Source: Alistipes sp. (GTDB lineage Bacteria; Bacteroidota; Bacteroidia; Bacteroidales; Rikenellaceae). Taken from it: a stretch of DNA of 44,281 nt. Shown here in pieces: positions 32,908 through 40,667 of this stretch (within the stretch, counting starts at the first letter, position 1; each line of letters opens with the position of its first letter). The notes beneath the pieces were generated by a model, which did not search any database, was not told the DNA's origin, and worked only from the letters and a program-made list of their open reading frames with translations. The stretch spans positions 1 to 44,281 of the forward strand of contig JAFVWO010000008.1 in assembly GCA_017501625.1 (NCBI GenBank), in the 5' to 3' direction. A program made the translations under genes and the position numbers.

Positions 32908-35250
32908 TTATCGCTTCAATCCCGATGTTCTGCGCTCACACTCCTTGACTACGGGCAAGGCTACGGGAGCCTCCGCAACGACACACGAGGGATGCTCGGC
33001 CGACATAGGCTGCGCGAATGTTGAAGAGCCACCATAGTAGGTCTCGATAAACTCCTCAGCAGGACTTGCACCGTCGCGAGAGAAGGTTACGAGCTGACGG
33101 TATACGTGACTCGGGATGCCCTGCATGTCGAAGGCTACGGCAGCGATGAGCAGAGGTGTATCCCACTCACAACGGAAGTATGCCGGTGACCAATATGCAC
33201 CCACGCCATAGAGTGCATCCAAGAGCAAATCATCAGCGTAAACCTCGGGGTCATCAATACCCTCCTCATACTCAAAGATAGAGTATAGGTAGCGTGAATG
33301 GTCGCCACTTACGCGCACATGTATGGGCACTACGGCAAGGCCCTTATAGATAGAGAAGTCCCACTGATCACCCTCGATAGCATGGAGCTCATCGCCATCA
33401 TAGTAGGCATCGAAGGTCGCTGTGATGGTTATGTCGGCATATACTGCATCATTGGTAGTAAACTCGGCCACAGTACGCATCGTACCCGTATACTCGTACT
33501 TGTAGGGGTTCATGGGCACAATCACGACCTTATAGTCGGTCGAGGGGCGTAGCTGCGAGAGGCTGCTCGACACTTCACCCTGCCCTATCTCATACCAGCT
33601 GAACTCCGAGTAATCACCATAGTAGTACGACTGAATCGTCTGGTCGATATAGGCCTTAATCTCATCCTCGGTGGTCGATGCCTCAAATACGTTCCAATAG
33701 TACCATACGCTATAGTCCGAGGGAGTTATCTCCACGTTAGCCGTACGGTCGGCAACGTCGCTCACAACAGCATCGTAGGTACACGCCTCAACATCGCCTG
33801 CTGCAGCCGTATGTATCTTCTCCTTAACCATTGCTGTTGTGCGCGTACCGGCCTCGTAGCCAAAGAGCAACACCGTATAATCCGTATCAGCCTCAAGACC
33901 GCTGAATGTACCTGCTACGTCACCCTCACACTTGTTCTCTGCGAGCGCAGGAGCACCATACTCCTCGATGATATAGTCAAATATCTGGCTGTCGGCCAAT
34001 AACTTCTTAATCTCCTCCGTAGGCACAGCAAAGATGGTATAGGGGTCATTATTCGTAGTCTTCGTCTCGATATAGAAGGTCGTCTGTGTAATCTCCGAAA
34101 TGGTCATCGAGAGCTGGTTGTCCGAGGGCTTCACCTCGTTCGACGTGAACCACTTGTACGACACCTCGCTCAGAGGCTTCAGATTCTCGTCCCACTTGAA
34201 TGCCAATACGACATAGTCGGTAGCCGAGGCTGTCTCAAATTCGTACTCTTCAGCAAAATACGAAGTATTATACTCGTAGAACTCGGCCTGCGTATACTCC
34301 CAATAGAGGTAGTTGTCGAGGGCCGTGCTCACTATATCCTCGACCAAGGCATTTATATCGCTGCCACACTCCTCGAAGTGCTCGCGCGTAGTCACGTTGT
34401 TATAGTAAGCGACACCCTCGTGCGACGGCTGGATAGATATTTTAGCTACGGCACGGTCGCATACCACGTTGATGTCGTAGGTCACATCGTTACCCTCGTA
34501 GGGTGCCGTGGTTCTGAACTCATGAGCATAGATAGATGTCGTCGGCACGCCATACTCGCTCATACCATACACATAAACAACATAGTCCGACTCCGAGTCG
34601 AGGCCCTTCATGCGTATACCCGAGTGCGAGCCCTTGCTCAGCACCTGAGCCAAATACTCCTCCAACGACATCTCGGCATCGGATGCCATCTGGCGGAAAT
34701 AGGTCAAATCCTCGTAGAATATATCCTCCTCGGTGAGGCTGTCGTACCACTCTTTGCCTACAATCTGACCTATCCACGTAGTCTCAGGGTCGAGCGCCTC
34801 GACAGAGATAACTATGGCCGTAGCCTCAACCTTATCTATCGTGAGAGTCAGCGGCTCAAGCCACGGCTTCTGCACCAAGGGCAGTGTCTTGGTGTCGTCG
34901 CCATAAGTTAGCTTAAGCGTTGCCGTGCGCTCCTCGTTCAAGTCGTTAGGGCTGACGGTGACATCCACCAACGTGGGATAGACCTTAATGTCTGTAACCC
35001 ACTCACTCTCACACGTTACTTCGAGCTGCACGCCCTCCACGCTACTCTTTATCTCGTAGCCAAAGCGCAATGTCTCGCCCTCGGCCACAGCCTCCAGCGA
35101 CTCAACGTACACGACGATATTCGAGTCATCTTGAGCGGGCTTCTTGTCATCATCGACCGCGGGGTCCTTCTCACACGATGTGAACGACACGGCAGCAACA
35201 ATGACGAACGACATCGCTGCTGCAAACAAATTTCTAAATTGCATTTTCAT
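32908..35250 (-). CDS. BACON-domain surface lipoprotein with fibronectin-like modules
   Basis: The 780-residue protein has a lipoprotein signal (VSFTSC, Cys about 26, followed by EKDPAVDDDKK, an acidic surface-export-like context). A BACON domain spans about 45-125: SEWVTDIKVYPTLVDVTVSPN, then RTATLKLTYGDD and LPLVQKP. Four or more beta modules of fibronectin/Ig type follow (for example TLTIDKVEATAIVISVEAL, DINVVCDRAVAKISIQPS, ADITITATFDAYYDGDEL). BACON domains are linked to mucin or carbohydrate binding. The start codon lies 3 bases after the stop of the pyrophosphohydrolase gene, so the two are probably co-transcribed. Confidence 0.85.
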   Translation of the reverse strand: MKMQFRNLFAAAMSFVIVAAVSFTSCEKDPAVDDDKKPAQDDSNIVVYVESLEAVAEGETLRFGYEIKSSVEGVQLEVTCESEWVTDIKVYPTLVDVTVSPNDLNEERTATLKLTYGDDTKTLPLVQKPWLEPLTLTIDKVEATAIVISVEALDPETTWIGQIVGKEWYDSLTEEDIFYEDLTYFRQMASDAEMSLEEYLAQVLSKGSHSGIRMKGLDSESDYVVYVYGMSEYGVPTTSIYAHEFRTTAPYEGNDVTYDINVVCDRAVAKISIQPSHEGVAYYNNVTTREHFEECGSDINALVEDIVSTALDNYLYWEYTQAEFYEYNTSYFAEEYEFETASATDYVVLAFKWDENLKPLSEVSYKWFTSNEVKPSDNQLSMTISEITQTTFYIETKTTNNDPYTIFAVPTEEIKKLLADSQIFDYIIEEYGAPALAENKCEGDVAGTFSGLEADTDYTVLLFGYEAGTRTTAMVKEKIHTAAAGDVEACTYDAVVSDVADRTANVEITPSDYSVWYYWNVFEASTTEDEIKAYIDQTIQSYYYGDYSEFSWYEIGQGEVSSSLSQLRPSTDYKVVIVPMNPYKYEYTGTMRTVAEFTTNDAVYADITITATFDAYYDGDELHAIEGDQWDFSIYKGLAVVPIHVRVSGDHSRYLYSIFEYEEGIDDPEVYADDLLLDALYGVGAYWSPAYFRCEWDTPLLIAAVAFDMQGIPSHVYRQLVTFSRDGASPAEEFIETYYGGSSTFAQPMSAEHPSCVVAEAPVALPVVKECERRTSGLKR

Positions 35251-35253
35251 CTG

Positions 35254-35652
35254 TTAGTGTTTGTTAATGTTAATAATTGAGTCTATGTATGCTTTAATCT
35301 TAGGTGCAGGGTCCTCCCAACCCTCGGGCTTAATAACCTTGCCATCCTTAGGGTTGTAGTGCGGCTTGCCGTCGGGCCACAACTTAGCCATGTTTGCCTG
35401 CTGAACAATGTCGAAGAGCTCGTCAGCCTCGAGACCCATCTCCACCATCGTGCCGAGGGCGAAGTACATCAAATCTATCATGGCATCGGCCTGTTCGTAG
35501 ATGTTGTCGGCGATGAGAAACTCGGCAACCTCCTCCTGCATCCACTTTGCACGCGACAACGCACGCTTCTTGTCAATCATCCTCGGCTCCTTGGCAACGG
35601 GGTGTCCAAACTTCTCGTGAAACTCGCGGACATCATTCCACTCTTTTTTCAT
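35254..35652 (-). CDS. PRA-PH/MazG-like all-alpha nucleotide pyrophosphohydrolase
   Basis: The 132-residue protein belongs to the all-alpha NTP pyrophosphatase superfamily. The metal-binding helices show WMQEEVAEFLIA (ExxE-type) and EQADAMIDLMYFALG (ExxD-type). The N-terminus VREFHEKFGHPVAKEP and the C-terminal WPDGKPHYNPKDGKVIKPEGWEDP region, given by key residues, are typical of a Bacteroidetes group annotated as phosphoribosyl-ATP pyrophosphohydrolase-like. It is not the HisE domain of histidine synthesis in context, since no his genes are nearby. The likely role is nucleotide clean-up in the cytoplasm; the substrate is unknown. Confidence 0.82.
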   Translation of the reverse strand: MKKEWNDVREFHEKFGHPVAKEPRMIDKKRALSRAKWMQEEVAEFLIADNIYEQADAMIDLMYFALGTMVEMGLEADELFDIVQQANMAKLWPDGKPHYNPKDGKVIKPEGWEDPAPKIKAYIDSIININKH

Positions 35653-35684
35653 ATTTTATTAAGTTTTAATATTTCTCAACGCTA

Positions 35685-35692
35685 CAAATGTA
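35685..35692 (-). promoter_or_regulatory. -7 box upstream of the pyrophosphohydrolase gene
   Basis: TACATTTG on the minus strand (35692-35685) matches TAnnTTTG and lies 33 bases before the ATG. The A/T-run upstream lacks a clear -33 TTG. Confidence 0.55.
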
Positions 35693-35712
35693 GTAAAAAA
35701 AAATTTTTTCCC

Positions 35713-35720
35713 TATCTTTG
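35713..35720 (+). promoter_or_regulatory. -7 box upstream of engB
   Basis: TATCTTTG (35713-35720) is a perfect -7 box 22 bases before the engB ATG. It is divergent from the minus-strand box at 35685-35692. No -33 TTG is seen. Confidence 0.6.
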
Positions 35721-35742
35721 CGATGAAAAAATTTTTGAATAG

Positions 35743-36342
35743 ATGTCTATCACTATAAAAGCGAAGTTTAAGTGCAGCTCGGAGCGCATATCTCAGGTGC
35801 CTAAAGACGACCTCAGGGATATAGCCTTCATCGGGCGTAGCAACGTGGGAAAATCATCGTTGGTAAATATGCTCACAGGCATCAAGGGGTTAGCCAAGGT
35901 GTCGGCCACGCCCGGCAAGACGCGCCTCATAAACCACTTCCTCATAAACGACAGTTGGTACTTGGTCGACCTCCCGGGTTATGGCTATGCGCGCGTGTCG
36001 AAGTCTGCACGTGGAGAGTTCTCGAAGCTCATCACCGACTATGTGCTCAAGTGCGAGAAGATGCACTTCCTGTTCGTCCTCGTCGACTCGCGCCTCGAGC
36101 CACAGAAGATAGACCTCAGCTTCATCGAGCTGCTGGGGCAGAACGGCATACCCTTTGGTCTTATCTTTACCAAGGTCGACAAGCTCTCTCAGGCTCAGCT
36201 AAACCGTAGCATAGCGACCTACAAGCGCACGCTGGCAGAGCAGTGGGAGGAGCTACCGCCGATGTTCATATCCTCGAGCGAGAAGGGCACAGGGCGCGAG
36301 GAGATACTCACCTTCATCGACGAGACACTCACAAAATATTGA
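35743..36342 (+). CDS. engB: Ribosome biogenesis GTP-binding protein EngB (YsxC/YihA)
   Basis: EngB is a small essential GTPase that helps assemble the large ribosomal subunit. The 199-residue protein shows the full set of G motifs: G1 GRSNVGKS (31-38), G2 region ATPGKT (55-60), G3 DLPG (76-79, in LVDLPGYGYARVSK), G4 TKVD (143-146) and G5 SSSEKGTG near the end. Length and motif spacing are normal for the family. The ATG at 35743 is the only sensible start, placing the RISQVP segment as in homologues. Confidence 0.95.
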   Translation: MSITIKAKFKCSSERISQVPKDDLRDIAFIGRSNVGKSSLVNMLTGIKGLAKVSATPGKTRLINHFLINDSWYLVDLPGYGYARVSKSARGEFSKLITDYVLKCEKMHFLFVLVDSRLEPQKIDLSFIELLGQNGIPFGLIFTKVDKLSQAQLNRSIATYKRTLAEQWEELPPMFISSSEKGTGREEILTFIDETLTKY

Positions 36343-36452
36343 TGCTACAGCCGCCCATCGACACTTTTTCGATAATCGGTTATTTTACAGAATATTAGTA
36401 CACACATCAGTTGACACATTACAACGATAGTCATAAATTTGGGGCAAAAAAG

Positions 36453-36483
36453 TTGTTTATTCAGCTTATTTGCCTTACTTTTG
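36453..36483 (+). promoter_or_regulatory. Predicted promoter of prs
   Basis: TTG (36453-36455), 20 bases, then TACTTTTG (36476-36483) match the Bacteroidetes consensus. The leader before the ATG at 36518 is about 28 nt. It lies inside the upstream extension of the prs frame, which argues against the earlier start at 36470. Confidence 0.8.
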
Positions 36484-36517
36484 TGTAAAAGTTAATCAAC
36501 CTTACTTAAATTATATT

Positions 36518-37459
36518 ATGGCGATCCACAAAATCAAATTCTTCGCAGGCCGAGGTTCACGCTACCTTGCCGAGAAGATTGCCGCCGAGTATGGCATCAA
36601 GCTTGGCGACTCTGACGTCCTGCAGTTCAGCGACGGCGAGTTCCAGCCCTGCTTCCACGAGTCTATCCGTGGTTGCACGGTGTTTATCATTCAATCAACA
36701 TTCCCACCCTCGGATAACCTCATGGAGTTGCTCATGATGGCCGATGCAGCACGTCGCGCCTCGGCACATCAGGTTATTGCCGTTATCCCCTACTTCGGCT
36801 GGGCACGTCAGGATCGCAAGGATCGTCCACGTGTACCCATCACCGCACGCTTGGTTGCCAACATGCTTATCGCTGCGGGCGTTCAGCGCGTGATGACCAT
36901 GGATCTTCATGCCGACCAGATTCAGGGCTTCTTCGACCTTCCTATGGATGCGCTCTACGCCTCGGGCATCTTCGTGCCCTACATCCAGAAGTTGCAGATT
37001 CCCGACCTCTCGATTGCTTCGCCCGATATGGGTGGCGCAAAGCGCGCATCGTCGTATGCCAAGCACTTCCAAGCGCCCATCATCATCTCGCATAAGGAGC
37101 GAGCTAAGGCTAATGTCGTTGGCTCAATGACCGCCATTGGCGAGGTTGAGGGTCGCAACGTCATCATCGTTGACGATATGATTGACACGGCAGGTACTAT
37201 ATGTATGGCTGCCAACATGCTTATGGAGCGCGGTGCTAAGAGCGTGCGTGCTGCTGTCACGCACCCCGTACTCTCGGGCAAGGCCTACGACCGCATCAAC
37301 GAGAGCGCTATTCAGGAGGTCATCACCACCGATACCATTCCGTTGAAGGAGGGTGAGGACTTGTCGAAGTTTACGGTATTGAGCGTAGCTCCCATCTTCG
37401 CGGATGTCATCGAGCGCGTTCACAACTACAAATCTATCTCGTCGATATTCTACAGATAG
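36518..37459 (+). CDS. prs: Ribose-phosphate pyrophosphokinase (PRPP synthetase)
   Basis: Prs makes 5-phosphoribosyl-1-pyrophosphate from ribose 5-phosphate and ATP for nucleotide, His and Trp synthesis. With the start at 36518 the protein has 313 residues, normal for class I enzymes. Visible features are the flexible-loop region YFGWARQDRKDRPR (92-105), DLHADQIQGFF (129-139) with the catalytic-site His131, SPDMGGAKRA (168-177) and the PRPP-binding loop VDDMIDTAGT (218-227). The frame opens 16 codons earlier, but those codons overlap the predicted promoter. It is monocistronic, ending in a strong terminator. Confidence 0.96.
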   Translation: MAIHKIKFFAGRGSRYLAEKIAAEYGIKLGDSDVLQFSDGEFQPCFHESIRGCTVFIIQSTFPPSDNLMELLMMADAARRASAHQVIAVIPYFGWARQDRKDRPRVPITARLVANMLIAAGVQRVMTMDLHADQIQGFFDLPMDALYASGIFVPYIQKLQIPDLSIASPDMGGAKRASSYAKHFQAPIIISHKERAKANVVGSMTAIGEVEGRNVIIVDDMIDTAGTICMAANMLMERGAKSVRAAVTHPVLSGKAYDRINESAIQEVITTDTIPLKEGEDLSKFTVLSVAPIFADVIERVHNYKSISSIFYR

Positions 37460-37494
37460 GCCGTAATAGCGACACATTGGTGCGCCTTAACCAA

Positions 37495-37533
37495 GGGGAT
37501 GACGAAAGAGTAAATTTGTCATCCCCGTTTTGT
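37495..37533 (+). terminator. Intrinsic terminator of prs
   Basis: GGGGATGAC (37495-37503) pairs perfectly with GTCATCCCC (37518-37526), with extra A/T pairs inside, and is followed by GTTTTGTT. Confidence 0.88.
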
Positions 37534-37567
37534 TAGTATGTTAATGGTGGTAATGATGCAAAGAAGA

Positions 37568-37600
37568 GTCCTATTAGACAGCCTCTTACCGAAATAGGAC
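37568..37600 (-). terminator. Stem-loop after the Stealth-family gene
   Basis: GTCCTATT (37568-37575) and AATAGGAC (37593-37600) are perfect inverted repeats. On the minus strand the stem is followed by TCTTCTTT, a weak T-run. It lies 16 bases past the stop codon. Confidence 0.65.
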
Positions 37601-37615
37601 GCACTACCTATGACC

Positions 37616-38494
37616 CTACCGCTCGAATCTCGATTTCTCCGAAAGAGCCTTATCAAAGGCCTCGAGCAACAGCTTACGCATGCGTGCATAGCGCTCCTCG
37701 CTAAGCTTAACATCATTGATACACACCAACTTGCGATCTGGATTGAGGATATACGATGTTATCTTCTCGGGCGAGGCTATGCCCACGGAGAAGTGACGAC
37801 GTGGCTGACGACGTGCGACGATGCGGCCGTCGAGGTATAGATAGTTAGTAAAGAGATACTGCGTGATATTACGCTCGGTGCGCGTGGTGGTCAACGAGGC
37901 GAGGATGTCATCCTCAATACTCTTATACACATGTTCGCACGCGCTACGCAGCATCGGGGCGCATATATGTTGCGGGCGCAGGAACCACAACGGAGCACGA
38001 CGACCGAGCGCCTTGCGTGCTGCACGGTCGGAGTTGCGACATATACGCTTGAACATATCGGGAGCGAAGATGTGGCGGTTCATGCCTATGATGCCCTTGC
38101 CGTCGACAAAGAAGTCGGTAGGCTCGCAGCGCCTCATCGGAAAGATGTCGTCGTTGAAGTAGAGGTACTCCTCATCGAGCCCCGCGATGCGGTGCAGGTG
38201 CATCTCGATGGTATTGCTACAGAATGTCGGCAGATACTTCGCAGGGATGATGTCGCTATGCAGCACTACGTTTACCTCGTCGCGGTTGACCCACTCGGGA
38301 ACCTGACTATCGCCCGACACGACAAGGTGTACCTTGCGAATGAAGGGCATATTCTTATCTATGCCGCGAAAGAGATAACGGAGCGTACCCCAATCCCTAA
38401 AACGCTTCTCCATGATGGGCGTATTGGTATGTCGGGCGTACTCCTCCTGCCATACGGGGTCGAGGCCATTGACGTATGTGATGACTATATCCAT
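37616..38494 (-). CDS. Stealth-family glycosyl-1-phosphate transferase
   Basis: Stealth proteins transfer sugar-1-phosphates to build phosphodiester-linked surface polysaccharides. The 292-residue protein opens with conserved region 1 (MDIVITYVNGLDPVW). The long conserved region 2 follows: FRDWGTLRYLFRGIDKNMPF, then IRKVHLVVSGD and VVLHSDIIPAKYLPTFCSNT, then IEMHLHRIAGL and EYLYFNDDIFP. A CR3-like segment (PQHICAPMLRSA) comes later. It is cytoplasmic or membrane-associated and has no signal peptide. It lacks other capsule genes around it and has its own -7 box (38520-38527). The sugar and acceptor cannot be told. Confidence 0.92.
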   Translation of the reverse strand: MDIVITYVNGLDPVWQEEYARHTNTPIMEKRFRDWGTLRYLFRGIDKNMPFIRKVHLVVSGDSQVPEWVNRDEVNVVLHSDIIPAKYLPTFCSNTIEMHLHRIAGLDEEYLYFNDDIFPMRRCEPTDFFVDGKGIIGMNRHIFAPDMFKRICRNSDRAARKALGRRAPLWFLRPQHICAPMLRSACEHVYKSIEDDILASLTTTRTERNITQYLFTNYLYLDGRIVARRQPRRHFSVGIASPEKITSYILNPDRKLVCINDVKLSEERYARMRKLLLEAFDKALSEKSRFER

Positions 38495-38519
38495 GTCTAT
38501 TTCTTCACGTTACAGGGCA

Positions 38520-38527
38520 CAAAGATA
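38520..38527 (-). promoter_or_regulatory. -7 box upstream of the Stealth-family gene
   Basis: TATCTTTG on the minus strand (38527-38520) lies 26 bases before the ATG at 38494. No -33 TTG at the ideal distance. Confidence 0.55.
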
Positions 38528-38548
38528 CTCTTTTTATCGCAAAATGTT

Positions 38549-39511
38549 CTATTTTGCCACCTTTTTATCGATACCAAAGCGTGCCGCCTGCTTCTCGGGA
38601 GTATGCTTCCAACGTCTATGCGACCACATCCACAGCTCGGGGGCCTCGCGTATCATCCTCTCCAAAGAGTCGGCATAGCGACGTGTAATAACGCCATCCT
38701 CGACGGCCTCAACGCCATCGTATATCTCATTAAGGGTACCCTCATATTGTCCGGGGGCTGTGCGACGGATATGCAGGAAGTAGACTGGAATATGAAAGCG
38801 TAACGCCAACTTCTCGCCACCCTGAACAAAGGCCGTATCCTGATTCAGAAACCTCAGCCACTCCGTGTCGGCATGCAACATAGGACTCTGGTCCGAGGCG
38901 AGACCGAGCACCGTACTACGCCCCTCCACCCTATTACGCAGATAGTAGCGCAGGGTCTCCTTCATCGGCACTTGCAGGAGGTTGGGCGCAAAGGCGCGAA
39001 GGCGGTGGTAGAAGTGCTCGAATACGGAGCTATGCAACGGGTGGTATACGCACAGGAAGCAACACTCAGGGTCGCGCCTGCTCCACAGCGGGAAGTACTC
39101 CCAACAGCCGAAGTGCGCAGCCATAGCCACCCAATCACGGCCACGTGTGCGCTCCATGTGCTCCTCGGCATTGAGCCACAGGAACATGTCGTCGTCGTCC
39201 TTCTTCGTGGCGCCGGCAAGGGATATGGTACAGACGATAACCTCCGCGAGGTTGTTGTAGTAGCGGTACATTATGCGCTTGCACTCGGCCATGGTAAGCT
39301 CCGGGAAGGAGTTTTTTATGTTGTTAAGGATAACACTGCGACGATAGCATAGCACAACAAGGATGACATAGAATATTGGTCGTATAACGTAGAAACGTGC
39401 CCAGCGTGGCAAGAAGGATATGCCTCTACACACCGTCCACAACAACTCAAGGGCCACCCTCTGGTACCACTTAAGACTATCTTTATCTCCCTGCTTCGCC
39501 ATACTAAACAT
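38549..39511 (-). CDS. Lipid A biosynthesis acyltransferase (LpxL/HtrB family)
   Basis: This inner-membrane enzyme adds a secondary acyl chain to lipid A. The 320-residue protein has an N-terminal hydrophobic anchor (about 35-60; FYVIRPIFYVILVVLCY) and the catalytic HX4E motif HFGCWE (His133, Glu138). LGLASDQSP, in the usual position of the second conserved block, precedes FVQGGEKLALRFHIPVYF, and WMWSHRRWK lies near the end; all are standard for LpxL proteins. The -7 box at 39524-39531 would leave only about 6 nt of leader before the ATG at 39511. The ATG at 39502 (MAKQGDK) is a good alternative. Many Bacteroidales carry a single such gene. Confidence 0.92.
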   Translation of the reverse strand: MFSMAKQGDKDSLKWYQRVALELLWTVCRGISFLPRWARFYVIRPIFYVILVVLCYRRSVILNNIKNSFPELTMAECKRIMYRYYNNLAEVIVCTISLAGATKKDDDDMFLWLNAEEHMERTRGRDWVAMAAHFGCWEYFPLWSRRDPECCFLCVYHPLHSSVFEHFYHRLRAFAPNLLQVPMKETLRYYLRNRVEGRSTVLGLASDQSPMLHADTEWLRFLNQDTAFVQGGEKLALRFHIPVYFLHIRRTAPGQYEGTLNEIYDGVEAVEDGVITRRYADSLERMIREAPELWMWSHRRWKHTPEKQAARFGIDKKVAK

Positions 39512-39523
39512 TGTAAAACTCTA

Positions 39524-39531
39524 CAAAAGTA
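39524..39531 (-). promoter_or_regulatory. -7 box upstream of the lipid A acyltransferase gene
   Basis: TACTTTTG on the minus strand (39531-39524) matches TAnnTTTG. It lies 12 bases before the first ATG, making a very short leader. Confidence 0.5.
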
Positions 39532-39680
39532 GTATAAATAGTCAAATTTTACAATACACAAGGGCTACAAAATGGCTCGTGCGACAATATTGACCCTAAT
39601 AATTATATATAAAACATGATTACACCCCCTCCATCCCTCCATTTTATGGGAGGCGTATGGCAAGACCGTGCCTTTGTGGC

Positions 39681-40538
39681 CTATTTCGACACAAAAACGA
39701 CCTTCGAGGCGAGTTCGTAACCCTCCTCATAGAGGGCCAGCAATTTGGAGGTGTCACGCTCCATACGCTTGACCTCTAATGCTCGCTCGGGGCGTATAAC
39801 CACCACCGCACCTTGTGCCTCGCGCTCCTCGACATAGGCTATCTGCTTGTTGTACTCCACATTACGCATAGATATAGCCTCGCGCAAGGCCGGGTAACGA
39901 CGATAGAATAGCGGTGGCACACAGCTACGCTTGTCGGGCTTGCGATAGCCGCGATTGCGCGTGAGCACAACGACACAGTTGTCATAGCCGAGAGCCTCGG
40001 CACGTCTGAGGGGTATAGAGTCACCTATGCCGCCATCGAGCATCTTGCGGCCATCGACCTCGGCCATAGGGCAGACAAAGGGGAGCGAACTCGAAGCACG
40101 AACAATATCGATGATACGCTTAGGGTCGCTCTTTTCGTCGAAGTAGCAGGCACGTCCCGTGACACAATCCGTCGTGACCATCTCGAAGCGCTCCGTCGTG
40201 GAGGCATAACGCGCATAGTCGTAGGGAATTATCTCATTGGGAAACTTATTGAAGAGAAGGTCGAAATCCATGATGTTACCCTTGAGTAACAGATGCTTAA
40301 AGCCTATATAGTGATACGTATCCAAGAGGTCTATGTTGCTATACTTTGCCCTCCCCCGCTGCTCCGACATATACGACAGGCCGTTACACGCACCGGCACT
40401 AACACCTATGGTATACGGGAAACGTATACCCCTATCCATCAAGGCATCGAGCACACCACAGGTAAAGACCCCGCGCATACCTCCACCCTCGAGTATCAAC
40501 CCCGAGCGCTCGTTCATCACAACCATTCTATCACTCAT
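39681..40538 (-). CDS. Patatin-like phospholipase
   Basis: Patatins are Ser-Asp lipid acyl hydrolases. The 285-residue protein has the oxyanion loop LILEGGGMRGVF (14-25), the nucleophile elbow GVSAG (Ser47) and the catalytic Asp168 in DGGIGDS. The layout is that of the bacterial YjjU/RssA-like group. There is no signal peptide, so it acts on cytoplasmic or inner-membrane lipids. The first three Met codons (1, 5, 8) are all possible starts. It lies between two lipid-envelope genes (lpxL-like and lnt) but on its own promoter. Confidence 0.92.
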   Translation of the reverse strand: MSDRMVVMNERSGLILEGGGMRGVFTCGVLDALMDRGIRFPYTIGVSAGACNGLSYMSEQRGRAKYSNIDLLDTYHYIGFKHLLLKGNIMDFDLLFNKFPNEIIPYDYARYASTTERFEMVTTDCVTGRACYFDEKSDPKRIIDIVRASSSLPFVCPMAEVDGRKMLDGGIGDSIPLRRAEALGYDNCVVVLTRNRGYRKPDKRSCVPPLFYRRYPALREAISMRNVEYNKQIAYVEEREAQGAVVVIRPERALEVKRMERDTSKLLALYEEGYELASKVVFVSK

Positions 40539-40557
40539 AACCTCAATATTTACGATA

Positions 40558-40565
40558 CAAAGATA
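40558..40565 (-). promoter_or_regulatory. -7 box upstream of the patatin gene
   Basis: TATCTTTG on the minus strand (40565-40558) lies 19 bases before the first ATG of the patatin gene. Confidence 0.6.
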
Positions 40566-40597
40566 GCTTTTTTCTCTCTATTCACCGAGGCAAAAGA

Positions 40598-40627
40598 TTG
40601 CTTTTTGGCAAATGTTTATTAATTTTG
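40598..40627 (+). promoter_or_regulatory. Predicted promoter of lnt-folC
   Basis: TTG (40598-40600), 19 bases, then TAATTTTG (40620-40627) match the Bacteroidetes consensus, divergent from the patatin promoter. The leader before the ATG at 40668 is about 34 nt. Confidence 0.78.
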
Positions 40628-40667
40628 CGCTGACATTTTAGTTATCAATCAAAACAACATTGAATTG

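Noticed and set aside
36470..36517. Upstream start of prs at 36470
   Set aside because: The extra 16 codons overlap the predicted -7 box and are absent from the usual Prs N-terminus.
37931..38803. 290-codon open frame on the + strand
   Set aside because: It is antisense to both the Stealth gene and the acyltransferase gene and crosses their intergenic promoter.
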